DNA of 28,978 nucleotides from Nymphaea colorata (taxonomy: Eukaryota; Streptophyta; Magnoliopsida; Nymphaeales; Nymphaeaceae): assembly GCF_008831285.2 (NCBI RefSeq), contig NW_022204640.1:1-28978 (forward strand). Reading direction: 5' to 3'. Below the pieces are notes generated by a model, which was not told where the DNA came from, did not search any database, and saw nothing but the letters and a program-made list of their open reading frames with translations. Shown piece after piece: positions 18,259 to 28,902 of the stretch. Position numbers and translations under genes: made by a program. Numbering within the stretch: position 1 is the stretch's first letter; every line of letters begins with the position of its first letter.

Positions 18259-20725
18259 ATGTCGCTGTTCCGTTCAGCCCTCATGAAGTACTACTAGCTG
18301 TACATCCCCAAGGAGGACGCCTACCACGTGGTGGCCAAGCTGGCCCCGCACGGCTTCGTCGAGTTCCTGGATGCGGCTGCCAACAACTTCCACAAACCCT
18401 ACTACAACTCCATACGACGCTGCGAAGAAGTCATCAACAAGATCAACCAAATCCTCAGACACGTCCGCAAGTTCAACATAGACCTCCCAGAAGTACCCCT
18501 GGTCGAAAGAGTCTTCGAAAAACATGCAGAAAGTACACAGTTTAACATGCAGTCATCGCCACCAGGAGGATAACAGAACTGGCCATCCTCGACGAGATGG
18601 AGGACGAAATCTAGCGCAAGTTTTTATCGCTAGATGAGTCTATCAAGTCGCTGTCTGCATCGCAGAAGCAGATAATAGACCTGGAGGACTACAAATACCT
18701 GCTTTTCAAGGCTCGCGAGATCTTCAATAGCAAACGGGAGGACGGAGACGAGGCTGTGGATTTCACCAAGACAACTCTCTAACAGTTGCGTCTGGTGAAT
18801 GTCTCTGGCATCGTCGAGTCGAAGGACCTTCTAAAGTTCTCGAAAATGGTGTTCAGAGCCAGCAAGGGCAACAGCATTCTCTACACCTTCAACATCCCCA
18901 ACGACTCGCCCTAGATCTAACCACGCACCGCTTTCATCGTAATCCTGGAGGCAGGGTCCAATATCCTGACGAAGGTGAACCGCATAAGCGATACCTTCTA
19001 TGCAAAGAAATATACTTTGCCCAGCAATAAGGATTAAATCTTTGACAAGATCAAGGAGATCGAGGATACCATCACCGATACCAAACAGCTATGCACCATG
19101 ACTGAGAAGAAACTGAGGGAGGATCTGCTGCACTCCATCTCGGACTCAGATTATGGGTATTCTAAATTTGAAGCCTACCGCATCTTGCTGCAGAGAGAAG
19201 CGCTCATCTTCCACACCATGAACTTCCTCGAGGAAAGATATAACTCTCTCATTGCCAAGATATGGATCACTGAGGAGAAACGCGGCTACTTTTCAAACTG
19301 CTTCCATCTGTTGTGACCATCCGTTAGCCTGAGACGGATTAGAAGCCACCGACTCACTTCGAGATGAACTCATTCACTGCTCCATTCCAGGAGATCATTA
19401 ACACCTACGGTGTGCCCAGATACCAAGAAGTAAACCCAGCTCTGTTCGCCATTCCCATCTTCCCCTTCCTTTTCGGTGTCATGTTCGGTGACATCGGTCA
19501 CGGCGGTCTCGTCCTAGCTGGAGCCTTATGGCTAATCTGGAGTAAGGAGGCTAAGCAGTTGCTCCCTGACGTTTACAATCTGCGCTACCTTCTGCTCCTG
19601 ATGGGCAGTTTCGCCTTCTACTCGGGATGGATCTACAACGAGTTCTTCTCCATCCCCCTCAACGTCTTCGGTTCATGCTACGGACACGCATAGCACTAAG
19701 AGGAGGCAGAACGCATCGAGCACTGCGTCTATCCGTTCGGATTCGATCCCAAGTGGATCCGCGCATCAAACGAACTCAGCTTCTTCAACTCATACAAGAT
19801 GAAGTTCGCAGTCATTATCGGTGTTGCCCAAATGACTCTAGGTACATTTTCATTTACGTAGCCATCTTCCTAAAGGCGCTGAACACTCTCCACTTCAAGA
19901 ACTATGTTGACTTTTTCTTCGAGTGGTTGCCTCAGCAGATCTTCTTCTTCTGCACTTTCGGGTATATGTGCATCCTGATCATCTTCAAGTGGACCGTCGC
20001 ATGGGGTGAAGATCGCCCCACCTCTGACGCTCCCTCCTCATTGCTCAGATGATTGCGCTTCCGCTCAAGATGGGTTCTACTTAGGGCAAGCCGTTGTGGG
20101 ATATGCACTCGCAGGAAGCTCTGCAGAAGAACTTGCTGATGATGGCGCTCATTTGCGTGCCATGGATGCTCATCTTCAAGCCAGTTATCATCTGGTGCCG
20201 CATGCCCTCTGCCCCTGCCCACGAAAAACATGACATCGAGGACAGCCTCCACGACCATCTTGATGATGATGCCGACAGACCACCCAAGCCAAAACAGGAG
20301 GTTGCTAAAGGACATGGTGGACACTAGGAACACGACATCAGCGAAATCGCAGTTCATCAGATCATCTAAACCATCGAGTTCGTGCTGGGCAGTATCTCTA
20401 ACACTGCTTCTATCTTCGTCTATGGGCCTTATCCCTCGCTCACGGTCAGCTCTCCAGGGTTTTCCTGTAAAAGACTATTGGTGACGGTATCGCAAACGCC
20501 AATACCATTGTCATCAGCATCGGTATCTACTTCTTCCTGAACATCTCATTGGGCGTCATCATGGCCATGGACACCATGGAGTGCTTCCTGCACGCTCTGC
20601 GTCTGCAGTGGGTGGAGTTCGATAGCAAGTTCTTCAAGGCCGATGGAAGGAAGTTCCAGCCGCTGACCCTGGAGGGGCCTCTGCAGGCCCACGCCATCAG
20701 GCTTAGGATGGAAGGCGAAGAGTGA
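18259..20725 (+). CDS. V-type H+-ATPase V0 subunit a
   Basis: About 809 aa, the usual length for this subunit. The N-terminus '[20 protein letters not shown]' and '[13 protein letters not shown]' begin the cytosolic arm. The membrane part includes '[33 protein letters not shown]', '[12 protein letters not shown]', '[34 protein letters not shown]' (with the proton-path Arg in '[11 protein letters not shown]') and a C-terminal 'FNAI'-type equivalent '[27 protein letters not shown]'. It carries protons through V0 and acidifies vacuoles, including the contractile-vacuole system. Introns 18533-18552 and 19842-19861 (20 nt each). Frame breaks near 19298 (AAA run), 20037 and 20410 each need one missing base; with all three the length is exactly 810 codons including stop. 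'TDEKPPTHF' and 'IIETIEF' use UAR at positions that are often Glu. Confidence 0.96.
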
Positions 20726-20799
20726 TAATGATTTTTAAGATGAATCATCCATCCCCACCATTGGCTGTTACTATATTATATACACAAAAAGAACACATT

Positions 20800-21926
20800 A
20801 TGCTAAAATTGAACTCTAAGAGTTTGCTTGTCAATGAATTCGAAGAAGGCCTACTCAAGGAACATCTTGAGAAACTGGTATAGAGTATGCTCGATCTTAT
20901 AAGAGGAATAGTAGAAGGTTAAGGAGTTGCTACTGCGCCAGCAAGAAAAGGAGAGCCGTATCGAGGCAGTATAGCGGCAATTCATTGACTGGGCAGGCAA
21001 GAAAGAATAGTAGCTGCGCGACAGGCTGGTGAAGCACAGTAAAAACAAGGAGGAACACATAAATAAAATTGTTAAAAAATGCAAATAACACGAAAAATTT
21101 CTCGGCGAAAAACTGAAGACCTATCAGAGTAAGAAGAAGGCAAGCTTGCGATAGGCCTGGAAAATGGCAGAAAAGTACAAGAATAGCGCTGAGACTTCCA
21201 TGCCTCCAAAAATACCAGTAAGGAAAAAGCAGCCTCACGGGTGAAGGTTTCCCAGGACCTGGCAGAGTCCCATCTGCTTCCTGGTGGCTCAGAGCAAAAG
21301 GAATACCTTTCAGTTCACTACAATAACCCCAACATCTCCAAGCTCTACGGCAACGCTTCTAAGGACTACTGGGCATAGCTGAATCAGAGCGTGCGTCAGC
21401 TCAGGTTCACCCAACAGCCAACTTTCTCCTCGGAGGGCGAGGAAAGACATCAGGAAAAGGACACGACGACTGACAAATTACAGCAGACGCTGGCCAGGTG
21501 GAAGCAAAGCTCAGTGGAGGCTGAGCAGGCGAAAATCCAGCAGTTGGGCGAGCGGCTCTAGAAGATAGAGCGCGGCAGAGTAAATAATATGACACGCAGC
21601 AGCGGAAATACGAACTGGTGAAGAAAAAACGAGAAAAACAGCCCAACGCCACTGAGGAAGACGATGAAGAAGAGGATAGACGTCCAAAGAGAAAGCCTGA
21701 CCGATCTTAAAGGGTCCATAGTGAAGCCATGATACGCTAGAAACGGGTGAGGGACTATTCGTCGATGAATAAGCATAAACGGAATGAATACTTCCAGGCA
21801 CAGCTACAAAATGGAACTGACTACCTGTAGAATCAAAAAATAAAATTCCTGAAGGCCACCCTTGCCAAGAAGGTGGCAGTTTCCGCCATTGAAAAGAAAC
21901 TCTACTTTGAAAGACTAAACCACTGA
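20800..21926 (+). CDS. Coiled-coil protein, about 362 aa
   Basis: ATG 20800 to UGA 21924-21926. Nearly the whole protein is charged and helical, for example 'LLLRQQEKESRIEAVERQF' and 'DKLQQTLARWKQSSVEAEQ'. An acidic stretch 'EEDDEEEDRRPKRKPDRS' lies in the C-terminal third. Many Glu are UAR codons. Introns 20885-20903 (19 nt) and 21580-21599 (20 nt) restore the coil. One frame break near 21199 needs one missing base. The motif 'KEYLSVHYNNPNISKLYGNASKDYW' in the middle is not recognised. Function unknown; a cytoskeletal or basal-body part is possible but unproven. Confidence 0.65.
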
Positions 21927-22091
21927 TTTTAAAACTCTCAATACAAAACGATGACGTATTATCCTAACTGTCTCAGGAGCAGGCCAATATGATCCTGGGT
22001 GCATGACTGATAAGGTTTAGAGAAGATGAGTTAATTTTATTGCGACCTATTTGGGTTGAGGTTAAGCTCTACTTTAAATAATAATTACACT

Positions 22092-24186
22092 ATGTTTTTC
22101 AATAGCTATTCAGAATTTTTGGAGTCGGACCAAGAAACAGCTGCTTTTTGTTCACTTCCTCCAAATTTGCGGCTATCGGATGCTCAATACCTGTCGGCAA
22201 TGGCTGCCCAGCATGATCTCGTCTATTCCGAATTCACATCAATAATCTCAAAACGCCTCATCACACTTCCCTACCCCTCCTCCTTTCAAAATTGCAACCC
22301 CTTATGCCCCCTCTGTCTCCGCTTCGTAGAATCAACAACTCCCTTCACTACTTGCTACATCAACGACCAGCGGAATTATCTCATCCATCAGCACTGCCTC
22401 GAAAGAGAGAAGGGCTATGAGCTCAGAAACGTGGGGGAAATAGTGGTAAGCGAGATTAAGGTCGAGGCAACTGGTATTTGCAAGAGGCAGAAAGCCGTTG
22501 CTGGAAAGGATTCTCGCGAATTCTATATTTAAATCGCCCTCACGCACCCTATCAACGACAAAAACTTCATAAAGCTCAGTAAAAAGGTTTCACTAGCCAA
22601 AGGTAGTTTCTAAATTGGGATGAATGAGGAAGAAACAAATTCATATTTTCCTAATGTGATCCTGCTGCCTGAGACAGATTACCATATTACTGTCTCTCTT
22701 TGCGAGGTGGGAAACAAGAGCAGCCAGGTCAAAATGACCAAATACTTCACTTTCAAGCATTTGAGGGGAATGAAGAGGGCATCTTTATGTTGTGAGGAAG
22801 TGAAAATGGAAGTATAGGTTATCGATGACCTAGAAGAGAAGAAGAGGCTAATCGATATCATGAATTATAAGTGCAGGCATCCAATTGACCACCTTCCATT
22901 CATACGGATACATTCCTTCTAAATTGCCCTTCCGCAATAACTTGAAGATTCTGACTAAGATTTATGATTGGCAGCAGTTCCACCATACTCGAGGAGCTTC
23001 TTAACTAAAAGAGAATTCTATATCAACAATCAGGACTTCAGAGCAAAGCCCAGTCAAAAATAGCAAGCTACTAACAGACTCAAACAGTTCCAACGAAGCT
23101 TCTGAATTTTAAAAAGTGAATCTATCCAGACTGATATCCACCAACACTCTCATCGATTTCGTTAAAAGCAGCTCAAACTCACGATACTTCCAAAACTACC
23201 TGTCCGAGTGCTCATAAAAGGAAATCACTGAAATAATTGGACATGTGAAGGATAAAGTTATGGAGTTGATCATCCATGAGTACGGCAACTACATGATGCA
23301 AAAGCTTTTCTCTGTCTGCTCGCCCTTCCAACGCTTGGAGATCCTTCAAGTAATCCTGCCAAGCCTTTGCTAGCTGGCCAAGAACAAGCAGGGAACCCAT
23401 ACCATTCAAGCCTTCTTGGGATGTTTCACCCTTAACTAGGAGTATTCCTTAGTCTCCATGCAGATCATGCAAGAATACTACGCCCTTTGCTGCCACAACA
23501 ACGCTACCCACTTCATCCAGAAGATCATAAAGACCTTTCCCCTGGATTTCACTATCGGTTACTTCCACTACACTACTTAAAACCTGATGGCTTTCGCTTT
23601 GGACAAAAACGGAATGTGTGTGGTCAAGCATATGATGCGAAGGTTCAGGGAACTAGAGGGAAGATAAGAGATATATGACCAGGCAATCGACTTAGTAAGG
23701 AGGCAGTTGATCTTCAACGTAACTTTCAACGTTGATAGTCTCATCAGTAATTGCTACGGCAACTACGTCATTCAGTTCTGTTATGAACTTTTCGACTTGG
23801 AAAAATGTTCAGGCATCACTGAACGAATCCTTTCTCGCTTTTTGCACTACGCCATAGACAAGTACTCCAGCAACGTCCTCATCAAGTGCATTTCCACCTA
23901 CTGGACCGACCGAAGAGTTTACCTATCTTTGCGGGGTCTCTCTGGCACGTAGATTTTGGAGCTTTTCCGCAACAAGGATGGCAACAAAGTACTGCTGGAG
24001 GTGATGGAGAGACTTGAGGGGACTGAGTTGTGGGACCGTCTTTATACAGTGCTTGTGCAGGTGGAGCCCACCAAGTACAATCACGAAAGATGGGGAGTTT
24101 GTCTTGGCAGTAGAAGTGGGCAAGTAGGCACTCGCCTCATGGCCTTCCCTGAAGCGACAAGGAGGCATTACAATAAAAAATATTGA
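22092..24186 (+). CDS. Pumilio/PUF-family RNA-binding protein with a zinc-finger-like N-terminus
   Basis: About 698 aa if read as one gene. The C-terminal half (~23120-24110) has PUF helical repeats: 'IHEYGNYMMQKLF', 'NKQGTHTIQAFL', 'HNNATHFIQKII', 'DKNGMCVVKHMM', 'NCYGNYVIQFCYEL', 'DKYSSNVLIKCI', 'NKDGNKVLLEVM'. The 'xxxNYxxQ' and 'xxSNVxxK' triplets at RNA-contact positions are visible, so it should bind single-stranded RNA and repress or localise mRNAs. The N-terminal part has 'CPLCLRF...C...LIHQHC', a possible treble-clef-like zinc site not normally seen in PUF proteins. A frame change of +1 lies between 22863 and 22905 with no intron, so it is two missing bases or one extra. Two separate genes cannot be fully excluded. 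The start is at ATG 22092; the in-frame TTG at 22056 is not used. Confidence 0.85.
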
Positions 24187-24246
24187 TACAGTTATGATAG
24201 TATACACCATTCATTTTCAATATATTGTCCTTGAAAAAATATATTA

Positions 24247-26036
24247 TCATCTAAAAAAATTCTTCTATGGTTGACCAGAACGTTTCTTTTCCCTTAATGC
24301 ATCTCCAATGTGCTACAAAGGTCGGACAAAGTTTTAGTTTTTTTGGATAATAAGGTCAATTTTTTCTTGTGAGGAAGGGAATCGTTGTAGCTGAGTTTCT
24401 TTTCAGGGACAAGGTCTTTGACCTTGGAATCTCTTTCTTGCTGGGAGGATTTTCGGTACGCTGAGATTACTCTTTTGTTGGAATTCGTACTCTTTTTCTC
24501 TTTTTCCTTGAGGTCGCAAGCAGGCTCAGTTTGCTCTTGAAGGGAGTAGTAATAAGTGCCAAAGAGCTCTTGGAATTCTGGTTTACGCAGCAAGAGTGAA
24601 TTCTTCTCGATAAGTTCGGCCTCCTCTTCATCCTAAATGGTTATTTGCTCATCTTGGTCAAAATGGCTCTTCTTCATCATAGGTATAAAAGGAGATTCGA
24701 TGTCTTTGCTTCTCAGTTTTTCCCAATTCAGGCCGTGAAGCCAAGGATGACTCTTCAGCTCATCAATACCCCCACTGCCGAGCCTTGATTCGGGCTTACG
24801 CTTTATAAGTTTGTTGATGAAATCAGCAGCCTCACAGCTCCAATCCTCAGGAATATCGCCATACCGTAGCTGCACTTCCTTAGCCAGCATCAAATCGCGA
24901 ATTTCATTCCGGGAACGACCATTATATGGTCTCTAAATGAAGCATATATTACCCGACCAGTCATAAGTTCGTATGCTATAACTCCCAGTGCGAAATAATC
25001 AGAAACGAAGCTATGGTTCATTCTGCATATGACCTCAGGAGCTGCATTATCGATATCTTACACATATAGCCGGGCGTACCGCTGGTATCGCATGAGTTGT
25101 TGGGTTTATAGGTTCTAGCGATGCCGAGGTCAGTGATGCGAATGTATCCTCGAGAGTCTAGGACTAAATTTTCAGGTTTAATATCGCGGTGAATGATATT
25201 ATTTCTTTGCAAATCCTCGAGGCCAAGGATGATGCAGGCTACGAAGAACTCTAATTGGATAACTGATATACTTGATTGTATTTCATTGAAGGAGCGAGTG
25301 CCGATATGATGGCGTAAGTCTCCACCCTCCATTAGATCAAGCACTAGGTAAAGGGTATCTCTATCCTGGAAGGCGAAGTGCATGTTGACGATGAACGGCG
25401 AGGTGAACTGCGAGAGCAGAACGCGTTAGTTCATCACGCTCTGTACGCTTTTCTTGGTCATTACGCTGAGTTATGGTCTCATTACATGGATTTAAGCATC
25501 TCCTTCATGGCGTACTGGTTCTTGGTTTTCTTGTGCTCCACCTTCCACACCTTTCCGAAGCCTCCCTTCCCGATGATGTAAAGGTAGCTGAACAGTGCCT
25601 TTTCCACTCGTGTCTCCACTACATCCACCCTCACTGCCATTGATGATTTTTTGAAGACACTAGGTACGATGGTTTCCTTCATCTCTTTCTTGTGTTTGGG
25701 GTCTTCGGGTTCATATCTGGTCTCTTCCTGCGTTTCTGCGAGGTAGTTATCGTTTAATTTGTGGTAGAGTCCATAGATGTCAGAGAGGTCGACCTTGGAG
25801 TTCTTTTTAGAGATGGCATTAAGTGAATTCTTCTTGCTGACGATATTCTTTTCCTCATCTTTGGACTCCCTACGTTGGATGGTTTCTTTGGAGTCGCGAT
25901 TATTCTTCAGCTTGCTGGCTTCGAAAAGGTGGGTGTTTATTTATTTGTAGATGATGGAGTTGGTGCAATTAGGCTTTTTGGTTGGCTTGGCAGTCCGGCC
26001 CCTCTTCAGGTCGTAGAAGTTTGTTGTATTTTTCAT
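24247..26036 (-). CDS. AGC-group Ser/Thr kinase (YANK/STK32-like)
   Basis: About 563 aa. An N-terminal ~125-residue Lys/Ser-rich leader precedes the kinase domain. Motifs: 'IGKGGFGKVWKVEHKKTKNQYAMKEM', 'SVMNERVLLS' with the alpha-C Glu encoded by UAA (25428-25426), 'PFIVNMHFAFQDRDTLYLVLDLMEGGDLRHHI', 'HRDIKPEN', 'DLG' in place of DFG, 'GTPGYMSPE', 'SRLGSGG..ELKSHPW'. It should be active. Introns 25466-25485, 25042-25061 and 24933-24952 (20 nt) and 25251-25271 (21 nt). The 21-nt one keeps the frame and is recognised only because splicing gives 'NEIQSKFFVACIILGLEDL'. No frame break. The 3' end is uncertain: a 17-nt GT-AG intron (24265-24281) gives UGA at 24249-24247, but unspliced reading runs on to a UGA near 24137, inside the convergent PUF gene. 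Confidence 0.9.
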
Positions 26037-26314
26037 CAGTTATTACACCCGATTTAATTTATTATTCAAAAATCGACCTTAGGAACAGCCCAACGCTGAC
26101 AATACCATCAACTATCGCATTGAGATATGGATGATTCGGTCAAAGGCATAAAAATACATTTAAAAATCATAAGCAATAATCCTTCTCGTTGGGGAATAAT
26201 TATCAATCTCTATAGGGGAAGGGTTTGCTGAGTCTCGGGAGCACTTTTACCGATTTTTGGGGTATAAGGGCCATATATTATAAATCTTCGATATAATTAC
26301 TCATTTTCTAAAAA
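26037..26314. promoter_or_regulatory. Divergent promoter region, 278 bp
   Basis: AT-rich gap between the AGC kinase start (leftward) and the carboxypeptidase-like gene start (rightward). No motif or hidden gene is seen. Confidence 0.4.
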
Positions 26315-28867
26315 ATGTCAAGTTACTATGGCTCTGCCCGGCCGACCACTGGCAGCGAGGACGACGACTATTATTTCCTGCAACCCATGTTCGAAAAGCT
26401 GCCTCCCAATGAAATCATCTCGCAGAAATATGCACCTGATGTCGTCACTCAGGTCAAACTTATGTACTTCTCTCGTGATAATAGTGGCAAGGATTAGCGA
26501 AAAAACAACGTGCATTATGTTCCGCCCAAGACCAAAAACACAGAGATGGAAAATTATGCGCAATTGTTTAATGTATTCGATTATCTTGGCAGCACATATG
26601 CCTCCATCATCAATCAAATCGTCTACTTCAAGTTTAATAACGCCAAGTTTAACCTCATGCCCTAGGCCAAACTCAAGACTCGGGTCCTTCCCGCCTTTTA
26701 TGTGCCCTTTCAGCAACTTTACAGCCAGCAGGAGTCATTCTTCTCCAAGAATATTGGCCTTAATTTTCCTGAAACTTGCCTTAACCGGTACCTACCCACC
26801 GTCAAGGACAATAGAGGATGTTCCTTCGATCCTTTATTTTGTTCTAACTACGAATCTGGCAACTTATTTGCAGCCGTCAGAGTAAAATCTCTCTCATTTA
26901 GAAACATCCATTTTAGTATGATCTCATTCTGCAAAACGATGTCAACAGCTGTGACTCAGTGGGATGGTTTAACTTTTCAGTTGAGTTTTTGCAGCCAGGA
27001 TATTATAGCTTTCGGATTGTTAATTTGGTAAAATTGCCATAATTTAGACTGTTGACATGTCCAAAAGCTTTTAGAAGGGAATGAAAATTGCCTATTGCTT
27101 TCTCAATCCTATGCTAGGAAAACCTTCCAGGAAGAGTGGAGAGGGATGGAGTCTCTGTGGAGAAAACATAAAATTCATGAAAAGTACAGTAGAGAGGTAG
27201 AATAAGAAAGGAGAGTGCTATTACTAGCTTTATTTTTAGTTCAAGTGCAAGAACAAGCACGATATCATCATGTTCGCGCTTGATGTGCCCTATTCTTCCA
27301 TCGATGCTGAGATCTTCTTCAATAAAGTCCTCTTCAAAAAGATAAAAGCCATGCTCAAAGTGGAAAAGAATGAATACGGTAAGACGATTTCTGGTTCTCC
27401 CTTAGTCGCGTACCATATAACTCGCAAGAAATTGCGAGGAGACTCGATCCAGGTGACTCCTTTGCCTTCTGAAACGTTGATTGGCAAAGAAAAGCGGAGA
27501 TCAATTAATTTATTGCCAATCAACCGTACAATCAATAATGATAGCCACCATCGCAGTATCATTGTGCTTGGCAGGACTGGAGCTTCCGATGTAAGTGGAT
27601 CTTTTATCGTTGAAGGAATGGTCGATTACCTAATGGACAACGTTGAGTTCGAATCGATGAAGCGTGTATTTGACTTCTATTTTGTTCCTGTTGCCAACAT
27701 CGATGGTGTTAGGTATGGCAACACTCTCACTAACCTTACCGGAAGCAATCTCAACAATAACTGGAAAACTCCCAACAGATACTATCAGGCCGAAATATTC
27801 AGTCTGAAAGAGTACCTGCAGGAAATAAATAAGGAAGCTCCGATTTCTTTGATCATCAATCTCACCGCTTAAAAAGAAGAGTAATTTTCAATTTATTTAG
27901 CATCTACTCGTCAGTTGTTGGAGTTATGAATGACAATGACTAGGTGGAGGACAGTCGTATCTTCCCTTTCATCCTTTCAAAGCGAAACAAATTGTTTTCA
28001 TTTTAAAATAGTGTCTTTTTCAAAAAGAGTGAGAATAGTTCTATGTGCTGCGTCTTAAATTAGCTCTTCTCTAAAGCACTTATATACCAATTGAATGTTT
28101 GTCATTTCTAAATGGCAAAAATGGCCAGTCATCTCAGGCTGTTTAAGATTAGATAAAACAGTCCAATCCTTAAAGTTTAAGGCTTTTTGGTAGGGAGCTC
28201 CTATCCAATTACCTAGAACATGTAAAGCTTAATGATAAAAATTCCCTTTTACGAGAAAAATGGGTGAAAGAAATTTAATAAATATAAGAAAAAATCGGTA
28301 AAAAGACATACGTTTTTAACTAAGACAAAAAGTAGAAGATAATTTGCTTAATCCTTTTATGAGATCGAAGGCCTTCGAAAGATGGCATAGGTTAAATCAG
28401 CGAATTCTTTAATATCTTGCAAGATCTTGAATCCTCCCAAGACATTTGACGTTGATCGGCTTTCCAAAGACTTCAAAAAAAGTTCAATTTTAAAGAACAC
28501 TCTTCCTCGATCAGTAAACGACTTCATAAGCAAGCGAAGCCCAACAGAGGGGTATCTGAAAGGTAAGATGAAGATGAGTCAAGAGAATAAAAACACATAG
28601 CCTTATGATTCAATCTTATAGAAACCGATATCTTTGTTCAGGATTGGGTAGAAAAAGACATCGATCCTGCTGAATTGCCATTCAAACATGCTGAATTTGG
28701 AAGTTGATGGAGATAATAAGCTGAATAGTAAAGCTAATCGAAGAGAGAAAAGCCCCATCGATAAGGAATTATCAGAAAAGGCAATGTCGATGAACATGCT
28801 GAAGAAAGTAAAGATTGAAGACTATGTTAAAATCATTCTTGATCTTATTATTTTTTCATTACTGTGA
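26315..28867 (+). CDS. Cytosolic carboxypeptidase-like (M14, AGBL/CCP) protein, catalytically dead
   Basis: About 838 aa and the last gene of the chromosome. The CCP N-domain is clear: 'FCSNYESGNLFAAVR', 'YDLILQNDVNS...GWFNFSVEF', 'YYSFRIVNLVK', 'GEGWSLCGENI'. The M14 fold follows ('GSFIVEGMVDYLMDN', 'FDFYFVPVANIDGVRYGN', 'RIFPFILSKRNKLFSF'). Zinc and catalytic positions are lost: HPGE reads RTGA (27573-27584), DLNR reads NLNN (~27748-27762), the DLHGH His region reads 'INLTAEKED', and the 'SYTLE' Glu region reads 'IYQLN'. It should be a pseudoenzyme and not remove tubulin glutamates. Introns 26882-26901 and 27881-27900 (20 nt each). Frame breaks near 27072 (T run), 28130 and 28340. After the last, the frame is open to UGA 28865-28867 through a Lys/Ser-rich tail; a separate short gene there is possible but less likely. 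Confidence 0.82.
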
Positions 28868-28902
28868 ATACCAAAATACAAATACATACAATTTGTATTA
28901 AT
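28868..28902. terminator. 35-bp gap between last gene and telomere, with a hairpin
   Basis: All of the 3' UTR and poly(A) signal of the last gene must fit here. It holds a perfect 9-bp inverted repeat: AATACAAAT at 28875-28883 and ATTTGTATT at 28891-28899, with a 7-nt loop. It may mark transcript end formation, or be chance in AT-rich DNA. Confidence 0.4.

Noticed and set aside
22964-22967. ATGA stop-start overlap as a bacterial-type operon junction
   Set aside because: The PUF-side coding frame extends upstream of this ATG in another frame (from about 22905), so the ATG is not a likely start and the overlap is accidental.
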